DNA of 64,000 nucleotides from Methylacidiphilum infernorum V4 (GTDB lineage: Bacteria > Verrucomicrobiota > Verrucomicrobiia > Methylacidiphilales > Methylacidiphilaceae), in the NCBI RefSeq assembly GCF_000019665.1, contig NC_010794.1, positions 1,178,001 through 1,242,000 of the forward strand, written 5' to 3'. Position 1 is the stretch's first letter. Each line of letters begins with the position of its first letter. Below the pieces are notes generated by a model that searched no databases, was not told the DNA's origin, and was given only the letters and a program-made list of their open reading frames with translations. This document shows, piece by piece, positions 1 to 10,496 of this stretch. The translations under genes were made by a program, and so were the position numbers.

Positions 1-47
1 TTATGATTTTTCTTTATTCTTTAAAAGGTTTGTGACATATTCACATT

Positions 48-434
48 GTGAAAAGAGGATTGGGAACTGTTTGTTTCATTCTCGTTGTTGCCGGTTCCTT
101 ATTAGCTTTATCCGCTGCCGAACCCCAGAAGAATGATCCAGAAGTAGCCCAAGCCAAAAAGATTGAAAAACATCCTAAAGCGGTTCCCTTAAAACCTGTT
201 CCTGAAAAAGCTCGAAAGCCCCCCATGGCTCTTCCTCCAAGGGCAACAGGAATTATTCCTGAAGGGATCAGGCAAGGGCCTCAACTGATCAATCCTCTAG
301 CTCCTAAGGAACTGGGATATGGACAGAAGTTTATGGCCAAAGATCCAAGACAGCCCCATCCCACATGGACAATCAACAGTACTGAGGTCATGACTCCTGG
401 AGGTGGCCTTGAACTTTTTAGCTGGGAATGGTAA
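48..434 (+). CDS. Secreted proline/lysine-rich protein of unknown function
   Basis: I do not recognise a family for this 128-residue protein. Residues 1-24 form a typical signal peptide: a Lys/Arg start, a hydrophobic core and an Ala-rich cleavage region. The mature chain is therefore expected outside the inner membrane. Residues 25-75 are rich in Lys, Pro and Ala and are probably disordered. The C-terminal half has aromatic residues and a WEW ending. The stop overlaps the start of the following DUF488 gene by 7 nt, which suggests translational coupling. The reading frame is well supported, but nothing in it indicates a catalytic role. Confidence 0.65.
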   Translation: MKRGLGTVCFILVVAGSLLALSAAEPQKNDPEVAQAKKIEKHPKAVPLKPVPEKARKPPMALPPRATGIIPEGIRQGPQLINPLAPKELGYGQKFMAKDPRQPHPTWTINSTEVMTPGGGLELFSWEW

Positions 435-796
435 AACATATTTTTATCAAGCGGGTCTACGATGAGCCTGCTCCCCAGGATGGATACAGGGTTCTAGTCG
501 ATAGGTTATGGCCTAGAGGAATTTCCAAAGATAAATTAAAGATTGATACTTGGGCTAAAAATTGGGCGCCTTCTTCGGCATTAAGAAAATGGTTTTCTCA
601 TGATCCCCAAAAATGGGAAGATTTTAGAGAAAAATACCAAGAAGAACTTTTGTCCAAAGAAAAGGAAATCGGAGAGTTTCTTAAAAATTGCCCTTCAACG
701 ACAATTACCTTCCTCTACAGTGCCAAAGACAGCATCCATAACCAAGCGGTTGTTTTAAAATCTTTTATAGAAAATAGGATAAAAGATAAAACCTAA
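428..796 (+). CDS. DUF488 family protein
   Basis: This 122-residue protein matches the compact DUF488 (YeaO-like) family. It has the N-terminal IKRVYDEP segment, the VDRLWPRGISK signature around residues 25-35 and the WFSHDPQKWEDFREKY block around residues 55-70. The biochemical role of the family is not established. The length is normal for the family and the ATG start overlaps the preceding gene. The 3' end overlaps the convergent HAD phosphatase gene by 4 nt, so no intergenic terminator separates the two transcripts. Confidence 0.85.
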   Translation: MVKHIFIKRVYDEPAPQDGYRVLVDRLWPRGISKDKLKIDTWAKNWAPSSALRKWFSHDPQKWEDFREKYQEELLSKEKEIGEFLKNCPSTTITFLYSAKDSIHNQAVVLKSFIENRIKDKT

Positions 797-1500
797 TCCT
801 CAAGCAGGCTTTCGAGGAGGGCAATATTAAGCTTGGATAAATCGGGGATAACTAAAGAGGCCCCTGTAAAATCCTGCTTGTTTGTATACTCATTAGGGGC
901 GGCGATACACTTGATAGCTGCTTTGAGTGCGGCATGCAACCCCACCCTTGAATCTTCTATTGCAATAATCTCTTTATTCTTCAGGTTGAGAATCTTCAGG
1001 CAGTTGTTATAAAGGGGAGAATCAGGGGCGGTCTTTTTCCCCGCGTTTTTACCCAAAATAGGATGAATATAAGCCTTTGCTTCGGGAATATGCTTATCCA
1101 AAAAAGCCTCGATTTGTGCTTCAATGGAAGTCGACACTATAGCCACAGCTATATTTTGAGCAAGGGCTTGCTTGATCAACTCGGCTATCCCTTCTCTGAG
1201 ACGGGCCTGGTGCACGTACTTTTTGATATAAAGCTCCTTTTTTATTTCTATCCATTTTCCAGACAGTTCTTTTATCGTTTTTTCCTCAACAAAAGGATAA
1301 AGTTTTTGATAAGCCCATTCCATTCTCGCTTGATTGCCGGGCAACTCCAAAAGGGAGACAAATTCTTCCCAAGACCACTCAATAGGGATGTGCATTTTTC
1401 GAAAAGCCTCATTACAGGCGGGCAAATGAGCTTCTTTTTCGGTATAGGCGATCGTTCCGTCAAAATCCAAAATGATCGCCTTTAGCAACCCTCTTGCCAT
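793..1500 (-). CDS. HAD-superfamily phosphatase, CbbY/phosphoglycolate phosphatase-like
   Basis: The protein is a haloacid dehalogenase hydrolase of about 235 residues. Motif I is DFDGTIAYTE near the N-terminus, with the Asp nucleophile. A helical cap follows, motif II is a VSTS segment, and the C-terminal acidic motif is IAIEDSRVG. It is the last gene of the minus-strand CBB block. By analogy with cbbY and cbbZ it could remove 2-phosphoglycolate, or xylulose-1,5-bisphosphate as CbbY does. The ATG at 1500 is preferred over the GTG at 1503 because a CGGAG ribosome-binding site precedes it. The exact substrate is inferred from context only. Confidence 0.8.
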   Translation of the reverse strand: MARGLLKAIILDFDGTIAYTEKEAHLPACNEAFRKMHIPIEWSWEEFVSLLELPGNQARMEWAYQKLYPFVEEKTIKELSGKWIEIKKELYIKKYVHQARLREGIAELIKQALAQNIAVAIVSTSIEAQIEAFLDKHIPEAKAYIHPILGKNAGKKTAPDSPLYNNCLKILNLKNKEIIAIEDSRVGLHAALKAAIKCIAAPNEYTNKQDFTGASLVIPDLSKLNIALLESLLED

Positions 1501-1562
1501 CACTTTATTCTCCGGAGAACTGAGGGAATAATCCTTTTTGTCAACCGCTCATTAAATCTATC

Positions 1563-2168
1563 TTATTTCTTTGGAAAGACAAAAGCTTGGAAAAATTCTG
1601 GACTACTGACAGCTAGATCCTGGGGTAAGGTCGATTCGATGATTTCATTCTTAAAATGACTCAGTTCGAAATTTTGCAAGGCACAACGTAAGAGTGAGCA
1701 GATGTATTTATGGAGGATAATTAAAACATTAAAAAGCCTGGCTTCTTTAAAATAAATTTCCTTAACCGCCTCGACGATTCTTCTCTGTGCACTGTACACA
1801 TCTTCTTTACTACCCGGGACCAGGGGAACGAGTCGAGGATCTTGAATCCATTTTAAATACAGTGAAGGGCTAAAAAGGGAAAGCTCTTGAGCTGTTTTCC
1901 CTTCCCACTCTCCCATGTCCATTTCTATAAGATCTTTTCGAATTTCCTGGGGAACACCCAAGTATTGGGCGTAAATTTCAGCCGTCTGTCTTCCCCGAGC
2001 AAGAGGACTGGAATAGATTTTAGTAATGTTCAGGTTTTTAATAATGGGCACATTGTTTTTGGCTTCCTTGATCCCCGCCTCACAAAGGGGAATATCCGTA
2101 TGACCCTGAATCCGATGTTCCAGGTTCCAAGCGGTTTTGCAATGCCGGGCAAAGTAGAGAACTCCCAT
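1563..2168 (-). CDS. Histidine phosphatase (phosphoglycerate mutase-like) family protein in the CBB operon
   Basis: The protein shows the histidine phosphatase fold. The N-terminal catalytic box reads YFARHCKTAWN, so the usual RHG is RHC. It is followed by the substrate loop RIQGHTDIPL and a conserved acidic segment EMDMGEWEGK. The second catalytic His is in IILHKYICSLL. I chose the ATG at 2168 because it places the RH motif eight residues in, as is usual. A TTG at 2201 overlapping the tkt stop is an alternative. Its place between tkt and the HAD gene suggests a sugar-phosphate phosphatase in the Calvin cycle. Yeast Shb17, a sedoheptulose bisphosphatase, belongs to this superfamily. The substrate is not shown by the sequence. 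Confidence 0.75.
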   Translation of the reverse strand: MGVLYFARHCKTAWNLEHRIQGHTDIPLCEAGIKEAKNNVPIIKNLNITKIYSSPLARGRQTAEIYAQYLGVPQEIRKDLIEMDMGEWEGKTAQELSLFSPSLYLKWIQDPRLVPLVPGSKEDVYSAQRRIVEAVKEIYFKEARLFNVLIILHKYICSLLRCALQNFELSHFKNEIIESTLPQDLAVSSPEFFQAFVFPKK

Positions 2169-2197
2169 CTGTATTTGACAATAAAGCCGCCGATATA

Positions 2198-4246
2198 TCA
2201 AGAGAGGCTTTTCTGGCGCTCCAGGGATCGGATGGCCGCTTCGACTACTTTTTCAGCCGTAATTCCAAATTTTTGATAGATCGTCTTGTAGGGAGCCGAA
2301 GCCCCGAAATGATCAAGCCCTACGACTTCACCTTCAAGTCCAACCCACTTAGCCCATGCCAATGTTGCTGCCGCTTCCACGGCGACCCTTGCTCGGATAG
2401 GTGAAGGAAGAACCTCCTCTTGGTACTCCGGGGATTGTTCAGCAAAGAGGTCCCAGGAAGGCATTGAAACCACCCGGGCAGGAATATTTCTCTGGGCTAG
2501 CAGTTCTTGGGCTTCAAGGGCTATATGGACTTCTGATCCGCTCCCGATTAAAATGACTTGAAAGCCAGGGGCATCAGAAATCACGTAAGCTCCCCGTAAA
2601 GCTCCAACGCTGGAAGCATACTTAGACCGGTCAAGCACGGGCAATGCCTGTCGGGTAAGAATTAAGCAAGTTGGTCTTTCTTTTTTGCTCAATGCTACTT
2701 TCCAGCCCTCAACCGTTTCCATTGCATCGCATGGCCTAAAAACCGTCATGTTCGGTATAGCCCGTAGAGCTGTGAGTTGTTCTACAGGTTGATGGGTGGG
2801 TCCATCCTCCCCTAAGCCGATGCTATCATGGGTAAAAATATAAATCACAGGCAACTTCATCATTGCGGCCAGCCTCATGGATGGTCTCATGTAATCCGAA
2901 AAGATGAGAAAAGTCCCTCCATAGGGTCTTATTCCTTTATGTAAAGACATGCCACTCATTATCGCCGCCATGGCATGTTCTCTAACTCCATAATGAATAT
3001 ACCTTCCCGAAAAATTTCCTTTGGATATATCTACAACTTCCTTCGGCCTCGTGTTATTCGAAGGCGTTAGATCTGCTGATCCGCCTACAAGAGAATCGAT
3101 TTTTGAAAAAATAGAATTTATAACCGCTCCAGAAGCTGCCCGCGTAGCGATAGGCTTATCTAAAGGGAAGGTAGGCAACTGTTTATCCCAATCCTCAGGC
3201 AGTTCGTTTCTTAAGGCCTTATGCAAGCTCTCCGCTTCCCGGGGATAAATATGGGCATACTTCTTGTAAAGTTCCATCCACTGCTGTCGCTTATGTTTTC
3301 CTCTCTGGGCGAATGCATGAAAATATTGAACAACTTCTTCCGGAACATAAAAGAGAATGTCGGCAGGCAATCCCAGTTTTTCTTTGGCCAACCTTACTTC
3401 TTCAACCCCAAGAGGTTCCCCATGAGCTTTTTCTGTATCTTGTTTATGAGGACTGCCATAGCCGATATGGGTTTTAGCAATGATCATATGAGGCCTGTCT
3501 GTGCTCAATTTTGCTTTTGAAAAGGCCTCTTCAACCTGTTTGCGGTCGTTTCCGTAAATTTGTTGCACTTCCCATCCATACGAAAGGAATCTCTCTTTAA
3601 CATTGTCACTGTAAGCTAAAGAAGTATGGCCATCGATCGTTATACCGTTGTCGTCATACAATACGATTAATTTTCCTAAGCCCAAGTGACCCGCCAGTGA
3701 GCAGCACTCGTGGGAAATCCCTTCCATCAGATCCCCGTCGCTGGCAAAAACATAAGTCCAATGGTCAAAAAGTTCAAAACCGGGCTTATTGTAGCGGCTA
3801 GCCAAAATTCTTTCAGCTAAAGCCATGCCCACCGCATTCGCGATTCCCTGTCCTAGCGGTCCGGTCGTTGTTTCTATTCCAGGAGCATGCCCATACTCGG
3901 GATGACCCGCTGTTTTAGACCCAAACTGTCTGAAATTTTTAAGATCTTCCAAAGAAATATCATACCCGCTCAAAAAAAGTAGGCTATAGAGCAGCATGGA
4001 GGCATGACCACAAGAAAGAACAAACCTATCCCGATCAGGCCAATCGGGATCCTCGGGGTCAAAATTCAAAAACCTCGTCCAGAGAACTACAGCCGCATCC
4101 GCAAGGCCCATAGGTGTACCCGGGTGTCCCGAATTGGCCTTCTGGACAGCGTCCATAGCTAGCCCTCGAATGACATTGACCGCCAGTTGTTCTAATTTCG
4201 AATCCTGAAGCAAATCTTTTTCTAAGCTTTCCCTATTCTTAGTCAT
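2198..4246 (-). CDS. tkt: Transketolase
   Basis: This 682-residue protein is a full-length transketolase. It transfers two-carbon ketol units between sugar phosphates in the pentose phosphate and Calvin cycles using thiamine diphosphate. Visible signatures are the SGHPGTPMG start of the pyrophosphate domain, the thiamine-binding SDGDLMEGISHE box, the DGHTSLAYSD segment and the C-terminal EDGPTHQP motif of the pyrimidine domain. Its start overlaps the end of the phosphoribulokinase gene by 8 nt, which implies coupling. It lies in the RuBisCO operon, so it probably serves as cbbT in ribulose-1,5-bisphosphate regeneration. Confidence 0.96.
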   Translation of the reverse strand: MTKNRESLEKDLLQDSKLEQLAVNVIRGLAMDAVQKANSGHPGTPMGLADAAVVLWTRFLNFDPEDPDWPDRDRFVLSCGHASMLLYSLLFLSGYDISLEDLKNFRQFGSKTAGHPEYGHAPGIETTTGPLGQGIANAVGMALAERILASRYNKPGFELFDHWTYVFASDGDLMEGISHECCSLAGHLGLGKLIVLYDDNGITIDGHTSLAYSDNVKERFLSYGWEVQQIYGNDRKQVEEAFSKAKLSTDRPHMIIAKTHIGYGSPHKQDTEKAHGEPLGVEEVRLAKEKLGLPADILFYVPEEVVQYFHAFAQRGKHKRQQWMELYKKYAHIYPREAESLHKALRNELPEDWDKQLPTFPLDKPIATRAASGAVINSIFSKIDSLVGGSADLTPSNNTRPKEVVDISKGNFSGRYIHYGVREHAMAAIMSGMSLHKGIRPYGGTFLIFSDYMRPSMRLAAMMKLPVIYIFTHDSIGLGEDGPTHQPVEQLTALRAIPNMTVFRPCDAMETVEGWKVALSKKERPTCLILTRQALPVLDRSKYASSVGALRGAYVISDAPGFQVILIGSGSEVHIALEAQELLAQRNIPARVVSMPSWDLFAEQSPEYQEEVLPSPIRARVAVEAAATLAWAKWVGLEGEVVGLDHFGASAPYKTIYQKFGITAEKVVEAAIRSLERQKSLS

Positions 4247-5261
4247 TGCGCTTGATCTCCATGTTAATTTCCTTTAGGCTTAATTCTCTTTGCCTCCTGA
4301 TTCGTGAAAGAGCATCGACAGGAGGAGCAAAAGGAATCGTCGCATTCTCGTCGTATGCTCTCAAAAGATGGTAGGCTAAAAGGAGTTGGGTCAAAGCCAA
4401 AGGATGACTGTGTTTAATTTCATTTCTATCCAGATACCTTCCCAGCCTATCCAGGTTTAAAGGAGGTACCCCACGAGGAAGGTGACTCCAGATCGTTTTT
4501 TCTAGTCTAAGAGCCTCTTCCTCGGGAACATTACCGTCGATTTCTAAAATATCTACCGGTTTACCCATATCCCTGCCTAGTTCTAGGCGTATGCCATGAT
4601 TTTCTGCACGATTATCGATAAGATAAGAAAAATCGGGATGAGGGATGGTAGGCCGCAAAACAAGCCTCGTGTTTAAATGACCATCAATTTTTTCGGGATC
4701 TACTCCTTTGGGGGGATAAAAAGTAACAATAATGTCGGCAAATTCCCGCTGGGGCCGTATATAGGCTTCAGAGTCAGGTTCCCTTTTGATGAGTTCTTCT
4801 AAAACTTGCTCACGGGTATACCCCCTCTTAGTCGTGTCTCTCTTGATCTTCCAAACCCTTCTCAATTCTTCGGGAGGATTTAAATAAACCTTGACATCGT
4901 AAAATTGACGCATGACCCGGGTATAAAACCCAAGAAGGCCTTCAACGATGATAAATTCCTTGGGCATGATATATTCGGGACGAACAAGTGAACCGTTGGA
5001 ATGATCGTAGACGGGCTTTAAAATCGGCAAGCCATAATGAAGCCGCTCAAGGTGCTGTTCCATGATATCCAGGTAATTGCACTCCGGATGGAGAGCGGTT
5101 ATACCTATCTGCGCCCTTTCCTTGCGATCGTACTTATGATAATCATCGGTACAAATGTGGGTGACGCGATCAGCCCCTAATAAATTTACCAGTCCTCCTG
5201 TTAAAGTAGACTTACCCGCAGCACTATCTCCAACGATTCCAAGCATTATAGGACGCCGCAT
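4239..5261 (-). CDS. prk: Phosphoribulokinase
   Basis: The enzyme phosphorylates ribulose-5-phosphate to ribulose-1,5-bisphosphate, the substrate of RuBisCO. The P-loop GDSAAGKST is at residues 11-19, followed by a CTDDYHKYD segment with the conserved acidic residues. Downstream are the HPECNYLD and PVYDHSNG segments and the glycine-rich EGLLGFYT stretch. The length of 340 residues and the P-loop style resemble the cyanobacterial/plant type more than the short proteobacterial CbbP. It is 19 bp downstream of cbbX and overlaps tkt, in keeping with one CBB transcript. Confidence 0.95.
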   Translation of the reverse strand: MRRPIMLGIVGDSAAGKSTLTGGLVNLLGADRVTHICTDDYHKYDRKERAQIGITALHPECNYLDIMEQHLERLHYGLPILKPVYDHSNGSLVRPEYIMPKEFIIVEGLLGFYTRVMRQFYDVKVYLNPPEELRRVWKIKRDTTKRGYTREQVLEELIKREPDSEAYIRPQREFADIIVTFYPPKGVDPEKIDGHLNTRLVLRPTIPHPDFSYLIDNRAENHGIRLELGRDMGKPVDILEIDGNVPEEEALRLEKTIWSHLPRGVPPLNLDRLGRYLDRNEIKHSHPLALTQLLLAYHLLRAYDENATIPFAPPVDALSRIRRQRELSLKEINMEIKRND

Positions 5262-5279
5262 AGCTTCAAAACCTTCAAC

Positions 5280-6221
5280 TTATTCTTCTTTTTCGGTTTT
5301 AAGTTGCGCTTCTTTAAAGACCCGACTCTGTCTAATATCGCTTTGATCAATCCTCATTAATTCAGTTGGAGGCATCCTTCCTCCTTGTTGAATAAGTCGA
5401 GCCGCCTGCCGCAGTTTAAATCGATCGATCGCATTTCTTACACTTCGGGCATTCGCAAAAAGGGGTTGCTGCATACGCAGTTTTAGGTATTCCTCAAAAG
5501 CCTTTCGAGATTCCTCGTCAAAAAAATACATCTGTTGTTTTAGCATAAGGTCAGCGATGGCTATAAGCTCTTCATAGGTATAGCTTGGAAACTGGATATG
5601 GTGAGTTATTCTTGATCTCAAGCCAGGATTCATCTGGAAAAACAATTCCATCCTGTCCTGGTAACCTGCAAATATCACAACAAGATCTTTCCTGTTGTTT
5701 TCCATGGCTTGCAAAAGAATTTCAATCGCTTCCTGGCCATAATCTCTTTCACTTTCGGGTCGGTATAAAGAATAAGCCTCGTCAATAAAAAGAACGCCAC
5801 CCATTGCCCTTTTTATTACTTCTTTGGTTTTTGGCGCGGTATGCCCTACATACTGCCCAACGAGATCCTCCCTTGATGCGGTGATAAGATGGCCTTTCCT
5901 GACATAACCAAGCCTGTGCAAAATTTTTCCCATCTTCATCGCCACCGTCGTTTTTCCCGTGCCGGGTGGACCCGTAAAAGACATATGGAGAGATGGAGGT
6001 TCGGTCACTACTCCCGCTATTTCTCTTAGTCTTTGGACCATGAGAAATGAAGCGATCTCTTTGACTCTCTGTTTTACCGGTTTAAGACCGATCAATTCCC
6101 TTTCAAGGTCTTCCAATACTTCCTCGATTCGAAACTGGTTTAATTGCTCACCGATATCGATAAGCGAAATTCCTTCTTCTGACCCCTTGGATAAAACAAT
6201 CTCTTTTTGCTGAACCTCCAT
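5280..6221 (-). CDS. cbbX: CbbX, red-type RuBisCO activase (AAA+ ATPase)
   Basis: CbbX is a hexameric AAA+ ATPase that removes inhibitory sugar phosphates from red-type form I RuBisCO by pulling on the C-terminal tail of the large subunit. The protein has 313 residues. Walker A GPPGTGKT lies at residues 84-91 and Walker [10 protein letters not shown] at about 141-149. Sensor and arginine-finger regions follow, including NPGLRSRI. The [11 protein letters not shown] pore-loop segment follows Walker A. It lies directly downstream of cbbL-cbbS, as in proteobacteria and red-lineage plastids, so the RuBisCO here is expected to need this activase. Confidence 0.95.
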   Translation of the reverse strand: MEVQQKEIVLSKGSEEGISLIDIGEQLNQFRIEEVLEDLERELIGLKPVKQRVKEIASFLMVQRLREIAGVVTEPPSLHMSFTGPPGTGKTTVAMKMGKILHRLGYVRKGHLITASREDLVGQYVGHTAPKTKEVIKRAMGGVLFIDEAYSLYRPESERDYGQEAIEILLQAMENNRKDLVVIFAGYQDRMELFFQMNPGLRSRITHHIQFPSYTYEELIAIADLMLKQQMYFFDEESRKAFEEYLKLRMQQPLFANARSVRNAIDRFKLRQAARLIQQGGRMPPTELMRIDQSDIRQSRVFKEAQLKTEKEE

Positions 6222-6258
6222 CTCTTTTTCCGTTGGTTTAATTTATTGATAAAAGCAG

Positions 6259-6681
6259 TCAGCTTTTATAGCGCTGACCTTTAGGTTTATCAATGGCATA
6301 AGGCTTTAGCTGGTATTTCTGCTGCCTGTCTGCCCACTCCGTTCTAACCAGCTCAAAACCCGGTTCTTCCTTGGGACGGTTACAAATAAAACTGATCATC
6401 GTGGTCTGATATCCTTGCTGGCGATTGTAACCGCTAATGCGGATGTAATGGTTGGGGTAAGCCTTTCGGCATTCGTTTAACTCCTGCATGACCGCAGCCG
6501 GATCCTTTATATCAAAAAGGGGAAGCCCCCACATATCCCAATAGGTATGCCGCGGATGAGGATTGTCGGTATATTCGATCATTATCGACCAACCTTGATC
6601 AATGATATATTGAACTTGGGCCGCTATCTCTTCATCGGTCAAATCCGGAAGATAGGAAAAAGTACCCTGTGTTATTCTCAT
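6259..6681 (-). CDS. cbbS: RuBisCO small subunit
   Basis: This 140-residue protein is the form I RuBisCO small subunit. It opens with the TQGTFSYLPDLTDEEI segment typical of red-type small subunits. The YTDNPHPRHTYWDMWGLPLF block, with its aromatic residues, contacts the large subunit. The C-terminal extension after residue 110 is characteristic of red-type enzymes, where it forms a beta-hairpin in the central solvent channel. It sits 40 bp downstream of cbbL and 38 bp upstream of cbbX, in the same transcript. Confidence 0.96.
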   Translation of the reverse strand: MRITQGTFSYLPDLTDEEIAAQVQYIIDQGWSIMIEYTDNPHPRHTYWDMWGLPLFDIKDPAAVMQELNECRKAYPNHYIRISGYNRQQGYQTTMISFICNRPKEEPGFELVRTEWADRQQKYQLKPYAIDKPKGQRYKS

Positions 6682-6721
6682 AATCGTTATCCTTAAGTTT
6701 TACCGGTTTTATATAATTCTT

Positions 6722-8197
<1,476 letters not shown>

Positions 8198-8254
8198 TTA
8201 CTTCTTTTTATACTTTAAGAATATTCAACCAAAAGAAAAAGCCAAAACAACATT

Positions 8255-9613
8255 TTACAAAGATTTTTCTATTTTTTTGATGACTTCTGCGTCCATCTTA
8301 TGCTGGAAATTAGAAAAATCACCTATAGCCAAAAGGCTATAAAGCGTATCCAAGGCTATTTTTTTTGTCAACTCTGAATTTAAATCGGGCAATTTCCCTT
8401 TTTTCAATTCCGCCCATTCCTGCACGGTCGGTGCATAAAAGAAATCCCCAAATCCGGCTTTTTCAAAACTCTTTTGTAACCCTTCTCCATCCATTTCTTC
8501 AAATTCAGCAGAATTTCTCAAAGTAATTAGAAATTCGATAAATTCCGGTTCGACCACAAAAAGGGACCGGAGCCGGTTCTCCCCTATCTTGCTCACCACC
8601 TCTTCTTTTAAATGCAGTTGATCAACATAACTCTGTTCCAATTTTGAAGCGATTTCTCCAGCAGGAACTTCTTTCTGCATCAAAAAATCTTTTAGTACCG
8701 GGTAAGGAGAAGTATAAACGTCGCAACCTGCAGTCAATAAAAAAGTCTGCCACTTGCGCATGCTGGCCACGATATTGAGGGTTTTCAGGCCATACTTCAT
8801 TCTCAATTTGCTGAGCTGCCTTTGGGCTTCCAACACCACCTGTTCGCCAAGTAATTCCGATTGCAAGCCTTGGCTTAATCGTCCAATAAAGACATTGCTG
8901 CGGTGCGGGTTGGCAAGAAGGGCTGCGGCAACAACTTGCCTGGCTGAAAATGTAGCGGTAAAGTTTACAGCTATCCCCGCTTTTTCCAGTTCCCTCGCTA
9001 TGATGAAACAGTGGGGAAAATGAGGAGTAAAGGGAACTTTCACAAAGGCATTAGGATTAGTCTTAGAAAGGCACCATGCTGCTCTAAAAGAATTTTCAAT
9101 ACTTGGAGCAAGCTCCGTATGAAGTTCCAAGCTTATTTCCCATCTCCTCCCCATTCCGTATCTTTCGGTTGTTTCTATACCTATTCTCCCATTGATAATC
9201 GTATAAAGAACGACAACCAAATCCCCTAAACTCAATCCCGGATTTTTTTCTTTTAAACACTTAATCCAATCCCCTACTTTATCTTCGGTATCCTGCTCAA
9301 AATACCGGTTAAAAATTTTAGCTACCAGGGGTTGATTGGTAGTATTTCCATCTATTTCCTCGTTGTAAATAAGCTTATCCCTGTCTTCTGAGCGGATAAT
9401 TAAATCGTCCAGCTCTTGGAAATCGGCACTATCGACATAAATATGGCTGGTCCCGGCCCTTTTGAGTGCCCCTAACATGGGATGGGATAAAAAGTAGGCT
9501 TCCTGTAAAGGCTTGCTTTTTCCCCTTACCCGTTCAATGGCATCCAGGATCGATTCTTCCAGGGATCCAATTAAATCATCAAGGTTGATTTTCATAAGCT
9601 TGTTTTTCATCAT
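8255..9613 (-). CDS. tal: Transaldolase superfamily protein, long form
   Basis: Transaldolase moves a dihydroxyacetone unit between sugar phosphates. Visible features are YVDSADFQELDDL near the N-terminus, the EIDGNTTNQPL segment and the Schiff-base Lys in AFVKVPFT. The GIAVNFTATFSARQ block typical of the family comes next. The protein has about 453 residues, longer than the classical 220-390 residue forms, with an extra C-terminal helical part of about 120 residues. The start is uncertain: in-frame ATGs lie at 9613, 9610 and 9595 without a clear Shine-Dalgarno site. Residues upstream of 9613 are Cys/aromatic-rich and look non-coding. It is 72 bp upstream of cbbL on the same strand and probably joins sugar rearrangements to the CBB block. 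Confidence 0.87.
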   Translation of the reverse strand: MMKNKLMKINLDDLIGSLEESILDAIERVRGKSKPLQEAYFLSHPMLGALKRAGTSHIYVDSADFQELDDLIIRSEDRDKLIYNEEIDGNTTNQPLVAKIFNRYFEQDTEDKVGDWIKCLKEKNPGLSLGDLVVVLYTIINGRIGIETTERYGMGRRWEISLELHTELAPSIENSFRAAWCLSKTNPNAFVKVPFTPHFPHCFIIARELEKAGIAVNFTATFSARQVVAAALLANPHRSNVFIGRLSQGLQSELLGEQVVLEAQRQLSKLRMKYGLKTLNIVASMRKWQTFLLTAGCDVYTSPYPVLKDFLMQKEVPAGEIASKLEQSYVDQLHLKEEVVSKIGENRLRSLFVVEPEFIEFLITLRNSAEFEEMDGEGLQKSFEKAGFGDFFYAPTVQEWAELKKGKLPDLNSELTKKIALDTLYSLLAIGDFSNFQHKMDAEVIKKIEKSL

Positions 9614-9812
9614 AGAAGATGGATAAGAAAAATACTTATAGCAACAACAATAAAAACCCCATTGAAAACATAAACCACTCAGCTCACAAAGGAAAACCGC
9701 ATAAATTTTATTTTTGATAATCCTTTCCAATCCATGCTATTTTTATATTCCAGTTTTTTTATTTGATTTTACAACGAATCTCATTTTAATTAAAACCTTC
9801 TGGATTTTAAAC

Positions 9813-10139
9813 ATGAAAGCCATCATACAGACAGGAGGAAAACAATACTGGATAAGCGAAGGAGAGGAGTTAAACATTGAACTGCCTGCGCACCAACCGA
9901 ATACGAAAGATACACTCCTTCAAATCAACGAGGTCCTTTACGTCGGGGAAGGACAAATGAAGCAGGTAGGGCAACCTTTTGTCGCTGGTGCTTCGGTCGA
10001 GCTGGAGTGTCTTTCTGAAATAAAAACTCCAAAGGTTATCGCCTTTAAGTTTAAACGCAGAAAGGGTTACCACAGGACTGTTGGGCATAGGCAAAAACTG
10101 CTGCGGGTAAAAGTTAAAAAAATTCATCTTCCTGTATAA
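9813..10139 (+). CDS. rplU: 50S ribosomal protein L21
   Basis: L21 binds 23S rRNA in the large subunit. The protein has 108 residues and begins MKAIIQTGGKQYWISEGE, the family signature. The basic C-terminal block KFKRRKGYHRTVGHRQ contacts rRNA. The frame stays open upstream, but the ATG at 9813 gives the standard N-terminus. The gene order rplU-rpmA-obgE is widely conserved and continues here. Confidence 0.97.
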   Translation: MKAIIQTGGKQYWISEGEELNIELPAHQPNTKDTLLQINEVLYVGEGQMKQVGQPFVAGASVELECLSEIKTPKVIAFKFKRRKGYHRTVGHRQKLLRVKVKKIHLPV

Positions 10140-10184
10140 ACTAAAGCGAAGATATATCTAACCCATAGAGAGGAGGGTTCTTGT

Positions 10185-10439
10185 ATGGCACATAAAAAAG
10201 GACAAGGCAGTACGAGAAACGGTAGGGATAGCCACAGCAAAAGATTGGGCATAAAGGAATTCAGTGGAGAAGTCGTAAAAGCGGGTCATATTCTCTTACG
10301 ACAAAGGGGGACGAAATTTAAACCCGGTAAAAACGTAGGAATGGGAAGAGATTTTACTCTCTATTCTCTTGTCCATGGCCAAGTGGAATGGGACGGTTCA
10401 AGACGTCTTGTCCATGTCAAACCCTTCAATACCGCTTAA
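10185..10439 (+). CDS. rpmA: 50S ribosomal protein L27
   Basis: L27 reaches toward the peptidyl-transferase centre with its N-terminal tail. The 84-residue protein starts [20 protein letters not shown], the standard bacterial N-terminus without the cleavable extension of Firmicutes. It also has the GVKxxGG-like region and the [14 protein letters not shown] block. An AGAGGAGG ribosome-binding site precedes the ATG. It lies 45 bp after rplU. Confidence 0.97.
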   Translation: MAHKKGQGSTRNGRDSHSKRLGIKEFSGEVVKAGHILLRQRGTKFKPGKNVGMGRDFTLYSLVHGQVEWDGSRRLVHVKPFNTA

Positions 10440-10496
10440 TTCCAAAACGCTTCCCCTTGTTTCCCTTTGTTCTTTTCTTGGGTATATTTAACAAGA

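Noticed and set aside
9614-9730. N-terminal extension of the transaldolase from 9730
   Set aside because: The extra codons are Cys- and aromatic-rich and do not resemble any protein start; ATGs at 9613-9595 fit the family better.
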